From Ligustrum vulgare (taxonomy: Eukaryota; Streptophyta; Magnoliopsida; Lamiales; Oleaceae), in the NCBI GenBank assembly GCA_963555705.1, contig OY743172.1, positions 23,311,446 through 23,375,445 on the forward strand: a stretch of 64,000 nucleotides of DNA, written 5' to 3'. Under the pieces are notes generated by a model that was not told where the DNA came from, made no database searches, and saw nothing but the letters and a program-made list of their open reading frames with translations. Below, piece by piece: positions 26,201-35,901 of the stretch (its first letter is position 1; the number at the start of each line of letters is the position of its first letter). The position numbers were made by a program, and so were the translations under genes.

Positions 26201-28071
26201 CCAAATCAATTGTTACAAATTTTGCCGCTAATCACAGTAAGCAATCTTGTTCTGGACTAGTATCGTGCAGATTTAAAGAAATCCGAACTTCTGCAACTCC
26301 TTAAACAATAAATGTGAAAAAAGAATGAACGAAGTGGATGCAAATATCATCTCAGACTCAACTTTAAAACGGTATATTGAGGAAAAAAGATGCACTAAAG
26401 CAGAAAGTAAAAGAACAAATATGTGTCCGAGAATATATCATTTTGGAAAGAACTGGACTTACATTTGCAAGTCGAAAGGGACAAAACTTGGGTTTCCCTC
26501 TTCTTCCATACTTGAGTAAGTAGGCTCCTTTCTTAAGAGCAGTTATGGCCTGTTGTAAAGATCAGCTAATGACCAAATTAAACATAATCCAGCATGTTTG
26601 CCAAAAGAAAGAATCTGGATTGTGCAATACAACCAAATAAAGACCATTGAGAATAAAGGTTAAGGAAATAATGTACTTCCACGGTAATTAATCAAAAGAA
26701 AATTATTGCAATCGCGCTATTAGCTGTGCGTAAACTTTTACCAAGAATTAGATTTAAGACATGAGAGTCACAACCCTAAAGCTTGCAATCCATCCTATCC
26801 TAAATCATAAAAGTTTCATCTTGGGAAACTCAGAAGGTAAAGAAAAAGGAACAAATTTTGATCACGTGCAGTAACAAATGACCGGTGGGTGAAAGCTTGG
26901 TCTTTGCAGGAGCTTAGTGGAAGAAGAAATAAGCTATTGAAATCGGGAAGGACTGACATGTAAATATGACATTGCTACAACTTTTGTCAAAAGAGGCTTT
27001 TTCAGCTTTTTGCAAAAAATAGGCCAATTTAATGCGGGGAATAGCCTAATAGGATTCACCTAGATGCCAGAAAACATACAGACAGCTGAGGAACTTTTAA
27101 GTTACCATTATTATGTATATATTTAGTTTCAAATATAGTTGTTTTAAATTTCAATTACACCTTAACGTTGGTTATTTTGTAGTTTGCCATCTAGTTTCCA
27201 GTTCATAAACTTAGGGTCTGTTCGGCTGAAATTTAAAATACAAATTATAATGGGCACAATTTCTCAAACCACTTTTTAATCACACAAATTTTCTCTTTCT
27301 AATTTTTAACCACACATCTTGCATAGAAAACCCAAATAATACACATTATAAATCAAATTCCATTTATTCCAGCCGCCAAACGGAGCCTTAAACAGAAGAA
27401 CAAAATGCAAATTGGGATTGACATAAATGTACCAGAGCATATGGAAACGCATTGGAACCTTTAAAGGAAATACAATAAGTGCAAGAGAAACCAAATAAAG
27501 AAAATCTTTGCAAAATCCAGGAATAGTTTTTTGGGATTCTTTTTCCTTCTGTCGAAGGGCAGTGAAGGAACAAAATTGTCACTGATGGAAAACATTGATA
27601 ATAACACTTGAAAATAATATGTTAATACATTTATCAATCTGAAAATCGCTACTATTTTATGCGTGGTGACAATTTCCTACCATGATATTCGATATACAAA
27701 TACAACCCCCCCCCCCCCCCCCCAAAAAAAAAAAAAAAAAGGCCCCGTCGTTGCTCCCAAAAATGTATGAAATACTGATATGAACGTAAAGCACGACAAA
27801 TTTAAATATAGAAGCCAAAAATCCCACTATTAGTACCTACACACTTTCCAGTATCCAAATTAGTTTAATTAAACGGAATGAGAAGTAATCTAAAATCAAC
27901 GAACAATTTGACTAGATAACTAATCAAATTCTCACTAAAATCAACATAAGTTTAAACTCCAAGCAAACAGAAACTAAAACTTGGGGCTGAAATTACAGGT
28001 GGTGGTTGTAGTACCTGCTCGATGTCTCTCTCGACTGGCCCACCAGCTCTACTGGTGTCAGAATTCTTCAT
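17201..28071 (-). CDS. PRAF: PH-RCC1-FYVE-BRX protein (PRAF/RLD family), nine exons
   Basis: Minus-strand exons: 28015-28071, 26463-26549, 25244-25333, 22234-22314, 21885-22079, 19640-21775, 18861-19007, 17665-18050, 17201-17333. They sum to 3312 nt, or 1103 residues, with GT/AG borders and consistent phase. Domains by approximate residue: PH 20-128, RCC1-type beta-propeller repeats 264-650 ([26 protein letters not shown]), FYVE zinc finger 660-715 ([21 protein letters not shown]), coiled coil 860-935, and a C-terminal BRX domain around 1030-1090 ([14 protein letters not shown] ... [15 protein letters not shown]). The family's FYVE finger has N in place of the usual second H (RHNC), which is said to change lipid preference. 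From family knowledge, RLD/PRAF proteins bind LAZY-type proteins through BRX and steer PIN auxin-carrier trafficking and cell polarity. Length matches the family. The start is set by [11 protein letters not shown] leading into [14 protein letters not shown]. Confidence 0.96.
18653..18824. mobile_element. Tourist-like MITE (family A) in a PRAF intron
   Basis: Left end GAGTTTGTTTGGTA and reverse complement of right end GACCCTGTTTGGTA, flanked by TTA on both sides (18650-18652 and 18825-18827). It sits in the intron between exons 7 and 8, 172 bp long, and contains the family block AGTCAAGCCTACCATTTTT. Confidence 0.8.
22315..25243 (-). other. PRAF intron 3, long AT-rich intron
   Basis: This intron is about 2.9 kb between exon 3 and exon 4. 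It contains one family A MITE (24683-24874). The rest is AT-rich and no coding sequence was recognised. Confidence 0.7.
24683..24874. mobile_element. Tourist-like MITE (family A copy)
   Basis: Left end GCCTCTATTTGGTAAA and reverse complement of right end GCCTCTGTTTGGTAAA: inverted with one mismatch over 16 bases. TAA follows the right end; on the left the flank reads TTAAAA, so the duplication is not exact. It carries the CCACCATTTTTTACCTTTC block shared with the copies at 18653 and 54628. Confidence 0.7.
25334..26462 (-). other. PRAF intron 2
   Basis: AT-rich intron between exons 2 and 3. A GC-richer patch at about 25547-25834, with GGGTAGATCGGTCCG-like motifs, looks like a decayed non-autonomous DNA element; its ends are too degraded to define. 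Confidence 0.6.
27214..27387. mobile_element. Tourist-like MITE (family B) with TTA duplication
   Basis: Left end GGGTCTGTTCGGCTG and reverse complement of right end GGCTCCGTTTGGCGGCTG. TTA flanks at 27211-27213 and 27388-27390. At 174 bp it is the clearest copy of the family; a second begins at 63902. Confidence 0.82.
27706..27740. repeat. Poly-C tract joined to poly-A tract
   Basis: Eighteen C bases (27706-27723) run directly into seventeen A bases (27724-27740). It is a low-complexity site inside PRAF intron 1 and a likely place for length errors in the assembly. Confidence 0.9.
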
Positions 28072-28072
28072 C

Positions 28073-28161
28073 TTATCGACGATTCGTGACATCAGATAAC
28101 GAATTTACTCTTCCCCAAACAAGCCCTAAATCTAAACCCAACATTCATCAATCACACTCAT
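28073..28161 (-). promoter_or_regulatory. Two overlapping upstream ORFs before the PRAF start codon
   Basis: On the minus strand, uORF1 (28161 to 28132) encodes MSVIDECWV and stop. uORF2 (28144 to 28073) encodes 23 residues beginning MLGLDLGLVW and stops with TAA one base before the PRAF ATG at 28071. They overlap in different frames. If this stretch is in the mature 5' UTR, translation of the main ORF would depend on leaky scanning or reinitiation. Whether an intron removes them is unknown. Confidence 0.55.
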
Positions 28162-28910
28162 CCAGTAAGCCTTCTTTGTTAAGCTTCCTCTAATTACAGC
28201 TGAAACAAAAACTGTAGAAATTCCACCAAATGCAACTTTATAGTGGCAAAAAAGGGTGTTCCTGTAATTTTGGAGATCGGTTCTCAGCTACTCTAAGCTC
28301 AAGTTTTCTGCGCGTGTCAGCGAATATGTGACAGTGTGAGAAAGATCAGAAAAAGTGGAGAGAGAGAGCAAGTAGAATCTATAAGAATTTTGATCTGAGA
28401 ATTACCAGTTTGCAGCAAAAAGTGTGTAATTTTCTTTAGACATACAGAGACGGAGAAGGGAAACAAGGTGGACTAATACTATGCCCGCGGTCTTCTCTTC
28501 TAAAAAGCGCGTCTAAGCTGATTTTCGATCTTTTCATCAAGCTTCGTTTTCAACGCTTCGCTTGTACATTGTCAAGCGTTTTTGTGTCTCAAATCACGTT
28601 TTACATTTTTTTATTACACAACTCATGTCTCATGATAGCACTAAAATTTTAGGGTCCATTTGGTTTAAAAGTGGGAAATTGGTAAAAGGAAAATAATTTC
28701 CAAGAAATTGAATTGTCTAAAATTATTTTCGTGAAAAAAATCAATTGAAAGTATTTGATTGAATTTCTTTTCTAGGTGAAAAAATTGAAAATTTTCAATT
28801 TTTATTATTTAATTAATATTATTTTTCATGACAAATAAAGTAAAATTTAATAATTTTAACCAAATTTTTAATAACAAAATTGATCAAATGAGACAAAATA
28901 ATTTGCTATG

Positions 28911-29010
28911 TAAGGTAGCAAGCAAATTCCCACCAAAGTTGTGGGAATTGATTTGCCTTGTAAGGTAGCAAGCAAATTCCCACCAAAGTTGTGGGAATTG
29001 ATTTGCCTTG
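28911..29010 (+). repeat. Two exact 50-bp tandem repeats, each with a hairpin
   Basis: The 50-bp unit beginning TAAGGTAGCAAGC occurs at 28911-28960 and again at 28961-29010. Each unit contains the palindrome TTCCCAC-CAAAGTT-GTGGGAA, which can fold as a hairpin. Confidence 0.9.
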
Positions 29011-29219
29011 AAATTATGGGAAATTATAATCTCCAAGGCAAAGGGGACAAAGCAATGTTTAGAAAATTGGATCTTATCGGCTGGTTAGATCGAGAAAATC
29101 GATCTAGTTGACCTCAAAAATCGGCCCGAAAACTTGGTTTTCAATTTTATTTTTTTTATTTTTATTTTTTTGTTTTACTTTTCTCTAATTGTTTTAAACT
29201 ACTTTTGTGTATAGTTTTA

Positions 29220-30830
29220 CTAGTATTTTCACCCGTGCGTTGCACGATCATCATGTCTTCTCATATAATTACGAATACAATATTTTTCTATTTATTATAA
29301 GAACCAACATATATATGTATAATGATATAAATAGAGTGAATAAAACAGAGTGAATATTTCTGCTTATTTGTATTATATTGTTTGTCCATACACTCCGCAT
29401 ACCAAAAAAAAGCCCTGCAATTTTCATAATTAAATGTAGGATCACCAAAATTCAAGTACTCTACAACATTCGTATAAGAATTAGATAAGAAAAGTACATC
29501 ATTATATTGTAAATGAATAAAAAATACTGTCGCATGAGAGAAATAATTTGAAGAAGTTCATAGTTTAAATAATGATAAATGAATGCATAATTTTTAGATG
29601 GAAAATAATAAGTCATATATAGGAAAATCATTTATTTATGGAATTTAATCCATATAATTAAAAAAAAATTGTAAACTATAAAAATTAAAAATTATTATAT
29701 TGTAATATTTGAATACTAAAAAAGAAAAATGACAAATAAAGTATCAAATGAATAATAGTCTATAACAATTACTATCCAATTACTCCAAAAAAATTTATTC
29801 GAGAATTATACCTTATGATGTTGGATCACAAATATTCAAGTACTCTGCAATGTTCGTATAAGAATTAGATAAAAAAGTATATCATTATATTTTAAATGGA
29901 TAAAAAATACTGTCGCATGATAGAAATAATTTGAAGAAGTTCATAGTGTAAATAATGATAAATGAATGCGTAATTTTTAGATGAAAAATAATAAGTCATA
30001 TATAAGAAAATCATTTATATATGGAATTTAATCCATATAATTAAAAAAAAATTGTAAACTATAAAAATTAAAAATTATTGTATTGTAATATTTGAATAGT
30101 AAAAAAAATGACAAATAAAGTATCAAATGAATAATAGTCTATAACAATTACTACCCAATTACTCAAAAAAATTTATTTGAGGATTATACCTTATGTTGTT
30201 GATTAAATAATAGTGTCACGTCAAGCATGAATAATAAAAAAAAACTGTAAATGGATAAAAAAAATATTCGCATGAGAAAAATAAATAAGAAGATAATAAA
30301 AAATTAATTTTAAGAATTTCATATTTTAAACAACAATAAATTAATGCATAGTTTTTCAAAACACCATTGATTATCATAAAAATAATAAATGTCATTAATT
30401 TACAACATGTGTTTACATTAAACCACTTACTCAAAAAAAAAAATGACAAATAAAGTAAAAAATGAATAATAGTCTATAACAATTACTACCAAATTACTCA
30501 AAAAAAAAAAAAAAAAAATATTCGAGGATTATACCTTATGCTGTTGATTAATAATATTGTCACGTCAAGCATGAATCATTAAAAAAAATCAGTAAATGGA
30601 TAAAAAATTCGCATGAGAAAAATAAATAAGAAGATAATAAAAAATTAATTTTAAGAATTTCATATTTTAAACAACAATAAACTAATGCATAGTTTTTCAA
30701 AATCACCATTGATTACAATAAAAATAATAAATGTCATTAATTTACAAAATGTGTTCACACTAAACCACTTATTCACAACATGTGTTCACACCAAACCACT
30801 TCCTTACTTTTATATATATATAGATATAGA
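29220..30830 (-). mobile_element. Non-autonomous Helitron nested in the hAT-like element
   Basis: Read on the minus strand, it starts TCTATATCTATATATATA after an A (5' end at 30830) and ends CTAG before T (29220-29223). The 3' hairpin CGTGC-AAC-GCACG lies at 29234-29246. It has no Rep/helicase ORF. The interior is mostly tandem repeats. It is the second Helitron in the window, with ends related to those of the first. Confidence 0.85.
29441..30800. repeat. Internal tandem repeats of the minus-strand Helitron
   Basis: Two units of about 380 bp (about 29441-29822 and 29823-30200) share the series AAGTACTCTRCAAYRTTCG ... GAGAATTATACCTTATG. Two more units (about 30200-30540 and 30540-30800) share GTCACGTCAAGCATGAAT and the TGACAAATAAAGTA block. 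All four contain TAGTCTATAACAATTACT or nearby blocks with small changes, so the array grew by duplication inside the Helitron. Confidence 0.75.
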
Positions 30831-32545
30831 TTTTCTAAATAAGTAAATATTAGTTTATTTGTAAAAGACTTGTTTTTTAGAAATTTTTGTGATTTTTTTA
30901 ATAATTTTTTATGTTCTAATTGAAACCGGTTCAGTCCCGATTGAAACTTTTGATCCTTGACATGTTACCTTTTCCAATTCGAACCGATTTTCGATTTTCT
31001 AAACACTGGGCAAAAGTTCTCCAATGTAAATTTGAGCCATCAAACAACCAAAAAACCAATTATAGGGCAACAATTTTCATACCACCATAGTAAATTAGGC
31101 ATATCAAACACAGCCTTAATCTAATTCAAAGTCAAAATTTAAGTCTTAACCACACTTTTTATGAAATTCATGACTTTTCAACCATACATCTTATCAACTT
31201 TTATCAAAATCTACTAAAAATCAATTTTTAATTCCACCAAACCAAGCTATAAATCTAATTGGGAAAAACAAATGAACAAAAAAATTAATTTCTTCATTAG
31301 AAAGCCAAAGGTTTTTCGTTACATAAAGAGAGGGGTCGAGAGGATCAACTCTAGATTATCCGCCCCATCAACAACTTCGAGCTTAGTCACCGAGTCTTCA
31401 CCCTCTATCTCGACCTCATCTATAGGACTTTCTTCTGATTCTAACAACTCAAGGGCCTTTAGTGAGGTCAGGGTCGGTCCTTAGGTCCTCATGCCTAACA
31501 TCAGGATCCTTAGAATGCAAAAGGGCCAAGGCAAAGTTGTCCGAGCCCGAAGGGTATTCACCTTGCATATGTGCGAACTTCGCAGAGTTTTTGAAATCGT
31601 TAATCGCTTGAGCCTGAGCAGCTTCTGCAGCGATTAGTTTTTCTTCAAAATACTTCTAAGCATGCTTGAGCTCGAGCTTGAGTTTTTCAACTTCGTCCTT
31701 AGCATCCCCGAGCTCAAACCTCAAGGCCTCTTGCTCTTTCTTCAAACACTCCTTTTCATCTTCAAGCTCACCAATTTTCATTTCACGATGGAAAATGGAC
31801 TTGCCCAGGCCCTCGACACTTTCAGAATCATCCACCGACCTTAGGGCTATACCATGAGCAATGCTTAAAGCCTCGAATAAACACACGATGAGTCCAGGAT
31901 AAAGAGATGATTTATAGAATAAGCCAAACTTTTTTACCTTCACCATAAGGTCCTTGAGGTGCTTTATGCCCACCGTCGGGCTACTTAGGTACGATACCCC
32001 ACCGCTTCGGGTAATGAGGAAGGGCTATGAGCATGATCATCCTCGAGATCCACTACATCGGGAATCATCCCCTGTGATTTATTCGTTGATAACGGATGAG
32101 TCCATGGAACCCTAAGATGAGGAGAAGCCCTGGACGATTCCTTGGGACCACTAGGAGGAATGCCTTGGACCCAAGCCCTCGTCTTGCCCCTCTTAAGAGT
32201 CGTGGACTAGGCACAAGAGCCCCAATCTTACCTTTGATGAAATTTCAAAGATTAGCAGGGTCAAGCGTCATATCCTCTGCACAAAAACAAAGTGGTTAGC
32301 ACGAGCCATAATCTTGAGAAATAAAGGTAAATATAAGAATAAGAACCGGACTCCTACCCCCTACGTCTTTGGTACATGCGATATCAAGAACCTCATCCTC
32401 GAGGATGTCATCCGAGTTATATGCAAGAGGCTCAAGGTCCTCCAACATTTGCATACTCGCTCTAAGGCCTCAAAGTAGGCCTGCTTCTCATTGAACTGAA
32501 GTGTGTCTGAAAAACCTCATCTCGACCAAAATGAGTATCCCGACT

Positions 32546-32550
32546 CCTAG
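32546..32550 (+). repeat. Left target duplication of the TRIM array (CCTAG)
   Basis: CCTAG here and at 34224-34228 flank the whole three-LTR array, which shows it entered, or was fixed, as one insertion. Confidence 0.85.
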
Positions 32551-34223
32551 TTTCACGGATCACAGGTTTAGCTCCCGAGGTTTCTCGCCTCTAAGTAGCT
32601 TACCTCTCATTCACTGGCCGGCAAGGCAAAACAACTGGCACACACGCACGCTGATGAGTAGGATGTAAGAGAAATACCTGCAATATGATCATATCATTAG
32701 AGCACTTCATGGTAAAATAGGCCAACCGCCTAGCTGTTGCCAACTTGCCGAACCGAATGGGGAGATAAGCATTTTCACTGCGTGACATTCTCCCCCATTC
32801 GAATCCGCTTACGTCCTCGTAGCGGGAAGTGAGCTTCGCATCAACACGCACTCCTCAATTGCAGAATTAAACGGCACCATCCCCTCATGGACGAGCATTC
32901 ACACGGCGGTACTCCCACACTTGCCCGCTGTACCTTGTACATACCGCCTCCGACACCAACCTTCACCATCTGCCCCCATAAGCAGTAGTTCTTCGGTGGA
33001 CGGCCTCCAGCCGCAGCGCCTCCAGCACATGTCGAAGCACATACCTACTACATTCTCGTAGGCCCTGCAAAATGCGCTCCTCAAAACTCCTTCAAAAGCA
33101 ATCGCGCAACGCTGCCCAGTACACCCATCTTGCCCACAGCTTCCTTCTTCGTGTTCCGCAAGCTTGCCGACACGATCCGTGGCCCAAAATCTTTTCTCCG
33201 CGAGAATTCATGTCATTGATCTCCACAAGACCAACAACGCATTCATGCGGGACCGCTCTGATACCAACTTTCACGGGTCGCAGGTTTAGCTCCCGAGGTT
33301 TCTCGCCTCTAGGTAGCTTACCTCTCATTTACTGGCCGGCAAGGCAGAACAACTGGCACACACGCACGCTGATGAGTAGGATGTAAGGGAAATACCTGCA
33401 ATATGATCATATCATTAGAGCACTTCATGGTAAAATAGGCCAACCGCCTAGCTGTTGCCAACTTGCCGAACCGAATGGGGAGATAAGCATTTTCACTGCG
33501 TGACATTCTCCCCCATTCGAATCCGCTTACGTCCTCGTAGCGGGAAGTGAGCTTCGCATCAACACGCACTCCTCAATTGCAGAATTAAACGGCACCATCC
33601 CCTCATGGACGAGCATTCACACGGCGGTACTCCCACACTTGCCCGCTGTACCTTGTACATACCACCTCCGACACCAACCTTCACCATCTGCCCCCATAAG
33701 CAGTAGTTCTTCGGTGGACGGCCTCCAGCCGCAGCGCCTCCAGCACATGTCGAAGCACATACCTACTACATTCTCGTAGGCCCTGCAAAATGCGCTCCTC
33801 AAAACTCCTTCAAAAGCAATCGCGCAACGCTGCCCAGTACACCCATCTTGCCCACAGCTTCCTTCTTCGTGTTCCGCAAGCTTGCCGACACGATCCGTGG
33901 CCCAAAATATTTTCTCCGCGAGAATTCATGTCATTGATCTCCACAAGACCAACAACGCATTCATGCGGGACCGCTCTGATACCAACTTTCACGGGTCGCA
34001 GGTTTAGCTCCCGAGGTTTCTCGCCTCTAGGTAGCTTACCTCTCATTCACTGGCCGGCAAGGCAGAACAACTGGCACACACGCACGCTGATGAGTAGGAT
34101 GTAAGGGAAATACCTGCAATATGATCATATCATTAGAGCACTTCATGGTAAAATAGGCCAACCGCCTAGCTGTTGCAGACTTGCCGAACCGAATGGGGAG
34201 ATAAGCATTTTCACCGCGTGACA
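32551..34223 (-). mobile_element. Tandem TRIM: LTR-internal-LTR-internal-LTR
   Basis: Three LTRs of 237 bp (32551-32787, 33269-33505, 33987-34223) alternate with two internal regions of 481 bp (32788-33268, 33506-33986), at an exact 718-bp period with no length change. On the minus strand each LTR starts TGTCACGC and ends CCGTGAAA. Next to the LTRs are a purine tract (AATGGGGGAGAA) and a primer site TGGTATCAGAGC complementary to initiator-Met tRNA (plus-strand 33255-33266 and 33973-33984). There is no gag or pol; total size and content fit terminal-repeat retrotransposons in miniature. Copies differ by only a few bases. The flanking CCTAG duplication encloses the whole array. Confidence 0.93.
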
Positions 34224-34780
34224 CCTAGGGAATGACGTAAATTTTTTTCCTTCCAAAAATTTTAGGAGCTCGACATCCTAAGAAGCTTAAACCTACCTCG
34301 GTTAGAAATATAGGCATAGCACGAGAAGTTTAGGAGTTGTTTCAGCTCGAATACCATCTGTCGCGAGCACTCACCACCCTATCCTCACGGCTAGGGGATC
34401 TAATATCAATGTGAGCATAAGCCCAAGTTTTCTAGCTATTTCTATGACTTTATGCTCCTTGTACGAGCATTGAAGGTCGGGATAGGTCAATGGGGGGCCA
34501 TATTCATCCCAAGCATGAGGCCTAGCATCTATAGGCTAGGCCAAAGAACTAAGAGAGTTACCTGAGTCCTCGAGCATGCTGTCACTACTATTGCTCTTGC
34601 TACTGTCGTTACTACCCGAACCCTTACTACTCTCGCTCCTTGACATTCCTCCCTCGAAATAAAGAAAGGTATAACTTAAAGTCACAAGCTCTTAACCTAA
34701 ACACTATAAAATTGCCCAAGCACGATCCCTTTGAAATCTCCATCAAATAGTTTAGCAAGCGTAAAATGAGGGGAAATTCC

Positions 34781-34788
34781 TATTTATA
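34781..34788 (-). promoter_or_regulatory. Putative TATA box upstream of the gag-like ORF
   Basis: The minus strand reads TATAAATA, about 135 bases upstream of the MSRSESS start codon, so it probably belongs to the LTR of that minus-strand retroelement. Confidence 0.5.
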
Positions 34789-35174
34789 GAGGGAGACCAT
34801 AAGAATCCCAAGAATCACGAAATTCGAACCGCCAAACGATGCCACATAGCGCCCATCCGTAGCCCACTTGGCCTACCAGCGTCACATCTTGTGAGAGCAT
34901 TACATCACACCCAAAAAACCATCACATCAAATCACATTTTAACTAAGCATGAGGAAGCCATAACGCTTATAAAATTAACCCCTTTTAGAAACACCTCAAT
35001 ATTGCACATCTATCTCTCCTCGATCTCGATAATATATGTACGGGAGCCTATGATGAGAACTAAATTCAGTCTATACCCGAGGATCTCACATAAAACACAA
35101 CCTACCCCGAGGACCGGTTAAACCCAAGCTGCAAAACCTTGTCTACAGTGCAAAATAGTGCCCTGATGAGGTAT

Positions 35175-35179
35175 TACAG
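35175..35179 (+). repeat. Left target duplication of the LTR retrotransposon (TACAG)
   Basis: TACAG at 35175-35179 and again at 43582-43586 borders the element with LTRs at 35180 and 42809. Confidence 0.85.
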
Positions 35180-35901
35180 TGATGAGGACCCCATTGGTAT
35201 ATTGACCAAAAATTTTCACAACTATTTTGTATCAAACCCAAGAAAGCTAAGATGGTAAATAAAGCGATAAAACACCTTAACCCAAGTTTAAATCTAATCC
35301 AAAATTCAATGATTAAAGAATAAGCCCAATCGGTATCAACTAAACAAATTTTAAAGTGGCGAAAATCAACAACAAAACACAAGAATAATAATAATCTAGA
35401 TTTAGTTAAAGAAATTCCAGAAGAATTACAAGAGCAACAAGGGTTTACCTTCACCTAAAGGAGTCTTCAAGACCAATCTCATGAACATCCAAAGTTTTTT
35501 TAGGGTTTGAGTTATGAATGGTATTTAATGTACAAAATTTGGGTAAAATGAGTAAATTCGAAAATTGCAAGAAAACCCCCTCTCTTTTTTCAAAAACAGA
35601 GTGTTTCAATCGACCAGACGGTCGACTGAAATGACAGTTTCGATTGAACATTCCTCGATCGAAATTGACTGAGGCTGAACAAAATTTCTCTGCAGAAGAT
35701 CGGTCGACCAAAAGATGCTGGAGCTCAAATCTTTATTCATTTGCTCCCAACTTGATTCTTGACTTGTTTTCTTGACTCTAATCACTTGTTTAAGCCTTGA
35801 ATCTTCTTCTTTGATGCCCCGAGATTCCTTCAAAAAAGATTTGAAAATTGTTTGGCTCGAATGATTAATTTTCTTTGGCGAGCCTCATATGATTCTCATC
35901 A
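35180..35901 (-). repeat. 3' LTR of the outer retrotransposon
   Basis: Begins TGATGAGGACCCCATTGG (plus strand) and ends GATTCTCATCA. It aligns along its length with 42809-43581 and, less closely, with 37109-37849 and 41860-42580. It contains clustered GGTCGACC-like palindromes at about 35608-35710. Confidence 0.88.

Larger units (their letters stand above)
26550..28014 (-). other. PRAF intron 1
   Basis: The first coding-region intron. It contains a family B Tourist-like MITE (27214-27387) and a poly-C/poly-A tract (27706-27740). Confidence 0.7.
29053..31008. mobile_element. hAT-like element, split by a Helitron
   Basis: Left end CAATGTTTAGAAAATTGG; reverse complement of right end CAGTGTTTAGAAAATCGA. 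The 8-bp flanks GGACAAAG and GGCAAAAG match at six of eight positions, a decayed hAT-type duplication. Without the nested Helitron (29220-30830) the element is about 345 bp and non-coding. Confidence 0.6.
28652..31115. mobile_element. Possible Tourist-like element hosting nested insertions
   Basis: Left end GGGTCCATTTGGTTTA and reverse complement of right end GGCTGTGTTTGATATG are partly similar, and TTA lies just outside each end (28649-28651 and 31116-31118). Once the hAT-like element inside (29053-31008) is removed, about 500 bp remain. The TIR match is weaker than in the other MITEs here, so the outer borders are tentative. Confidence 0.4.
31300..34646 (-). pseudogene. Gag-like coiled-coil ORF of an unclassified retroelement, interrupted
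   Basis: An N-terminal piece starts at ATG 34646 (MSRSESSKGSGSNDSS, serine-rich, to about 34562). A C-terminal coiled-coil piece lies at 31656-31973 (GELEDEKECLKKEQEALRF) and continues past a TAG at about 31656 with AAAEAAQAQAINDFKNSA and DSVTKLEVVDG to about 31330. This resembles the gag-like proteins with a C-terminal coiled coil found in plant LARD/TR-GAG-type non-autonomous LTR elements; the assignment is from recall and is tentative. The body is broken by the tandem TRIM at 32551-34223, by a stop and by frame changes. Confidence 0.5.

Noticed and set aside
33255..33266. Possible tRNA fragment (GCTCTGATACCA, also at 33973, 41846 and 42795)
   Set aside because: It is only the 3' end of initiator-Met tRNA, located two bases from LTRs, so it is a primer binding site, not a tRNA gene.
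32551..34223. CRISPR-like repeat-spacer pattern
   Set aside because: The repeats are 237 bp with LTR ends, primer site and purine tract, in a plant nuclear context, and the 'spacers' are identical.
32600..34224. Repeated open frames on both strands with identical products 718 bp apart
   Set aside because: They come from the tandem TRIM, which has no gag or pol; the frames overlap on opposite strands across LTR borders and match no family I know.
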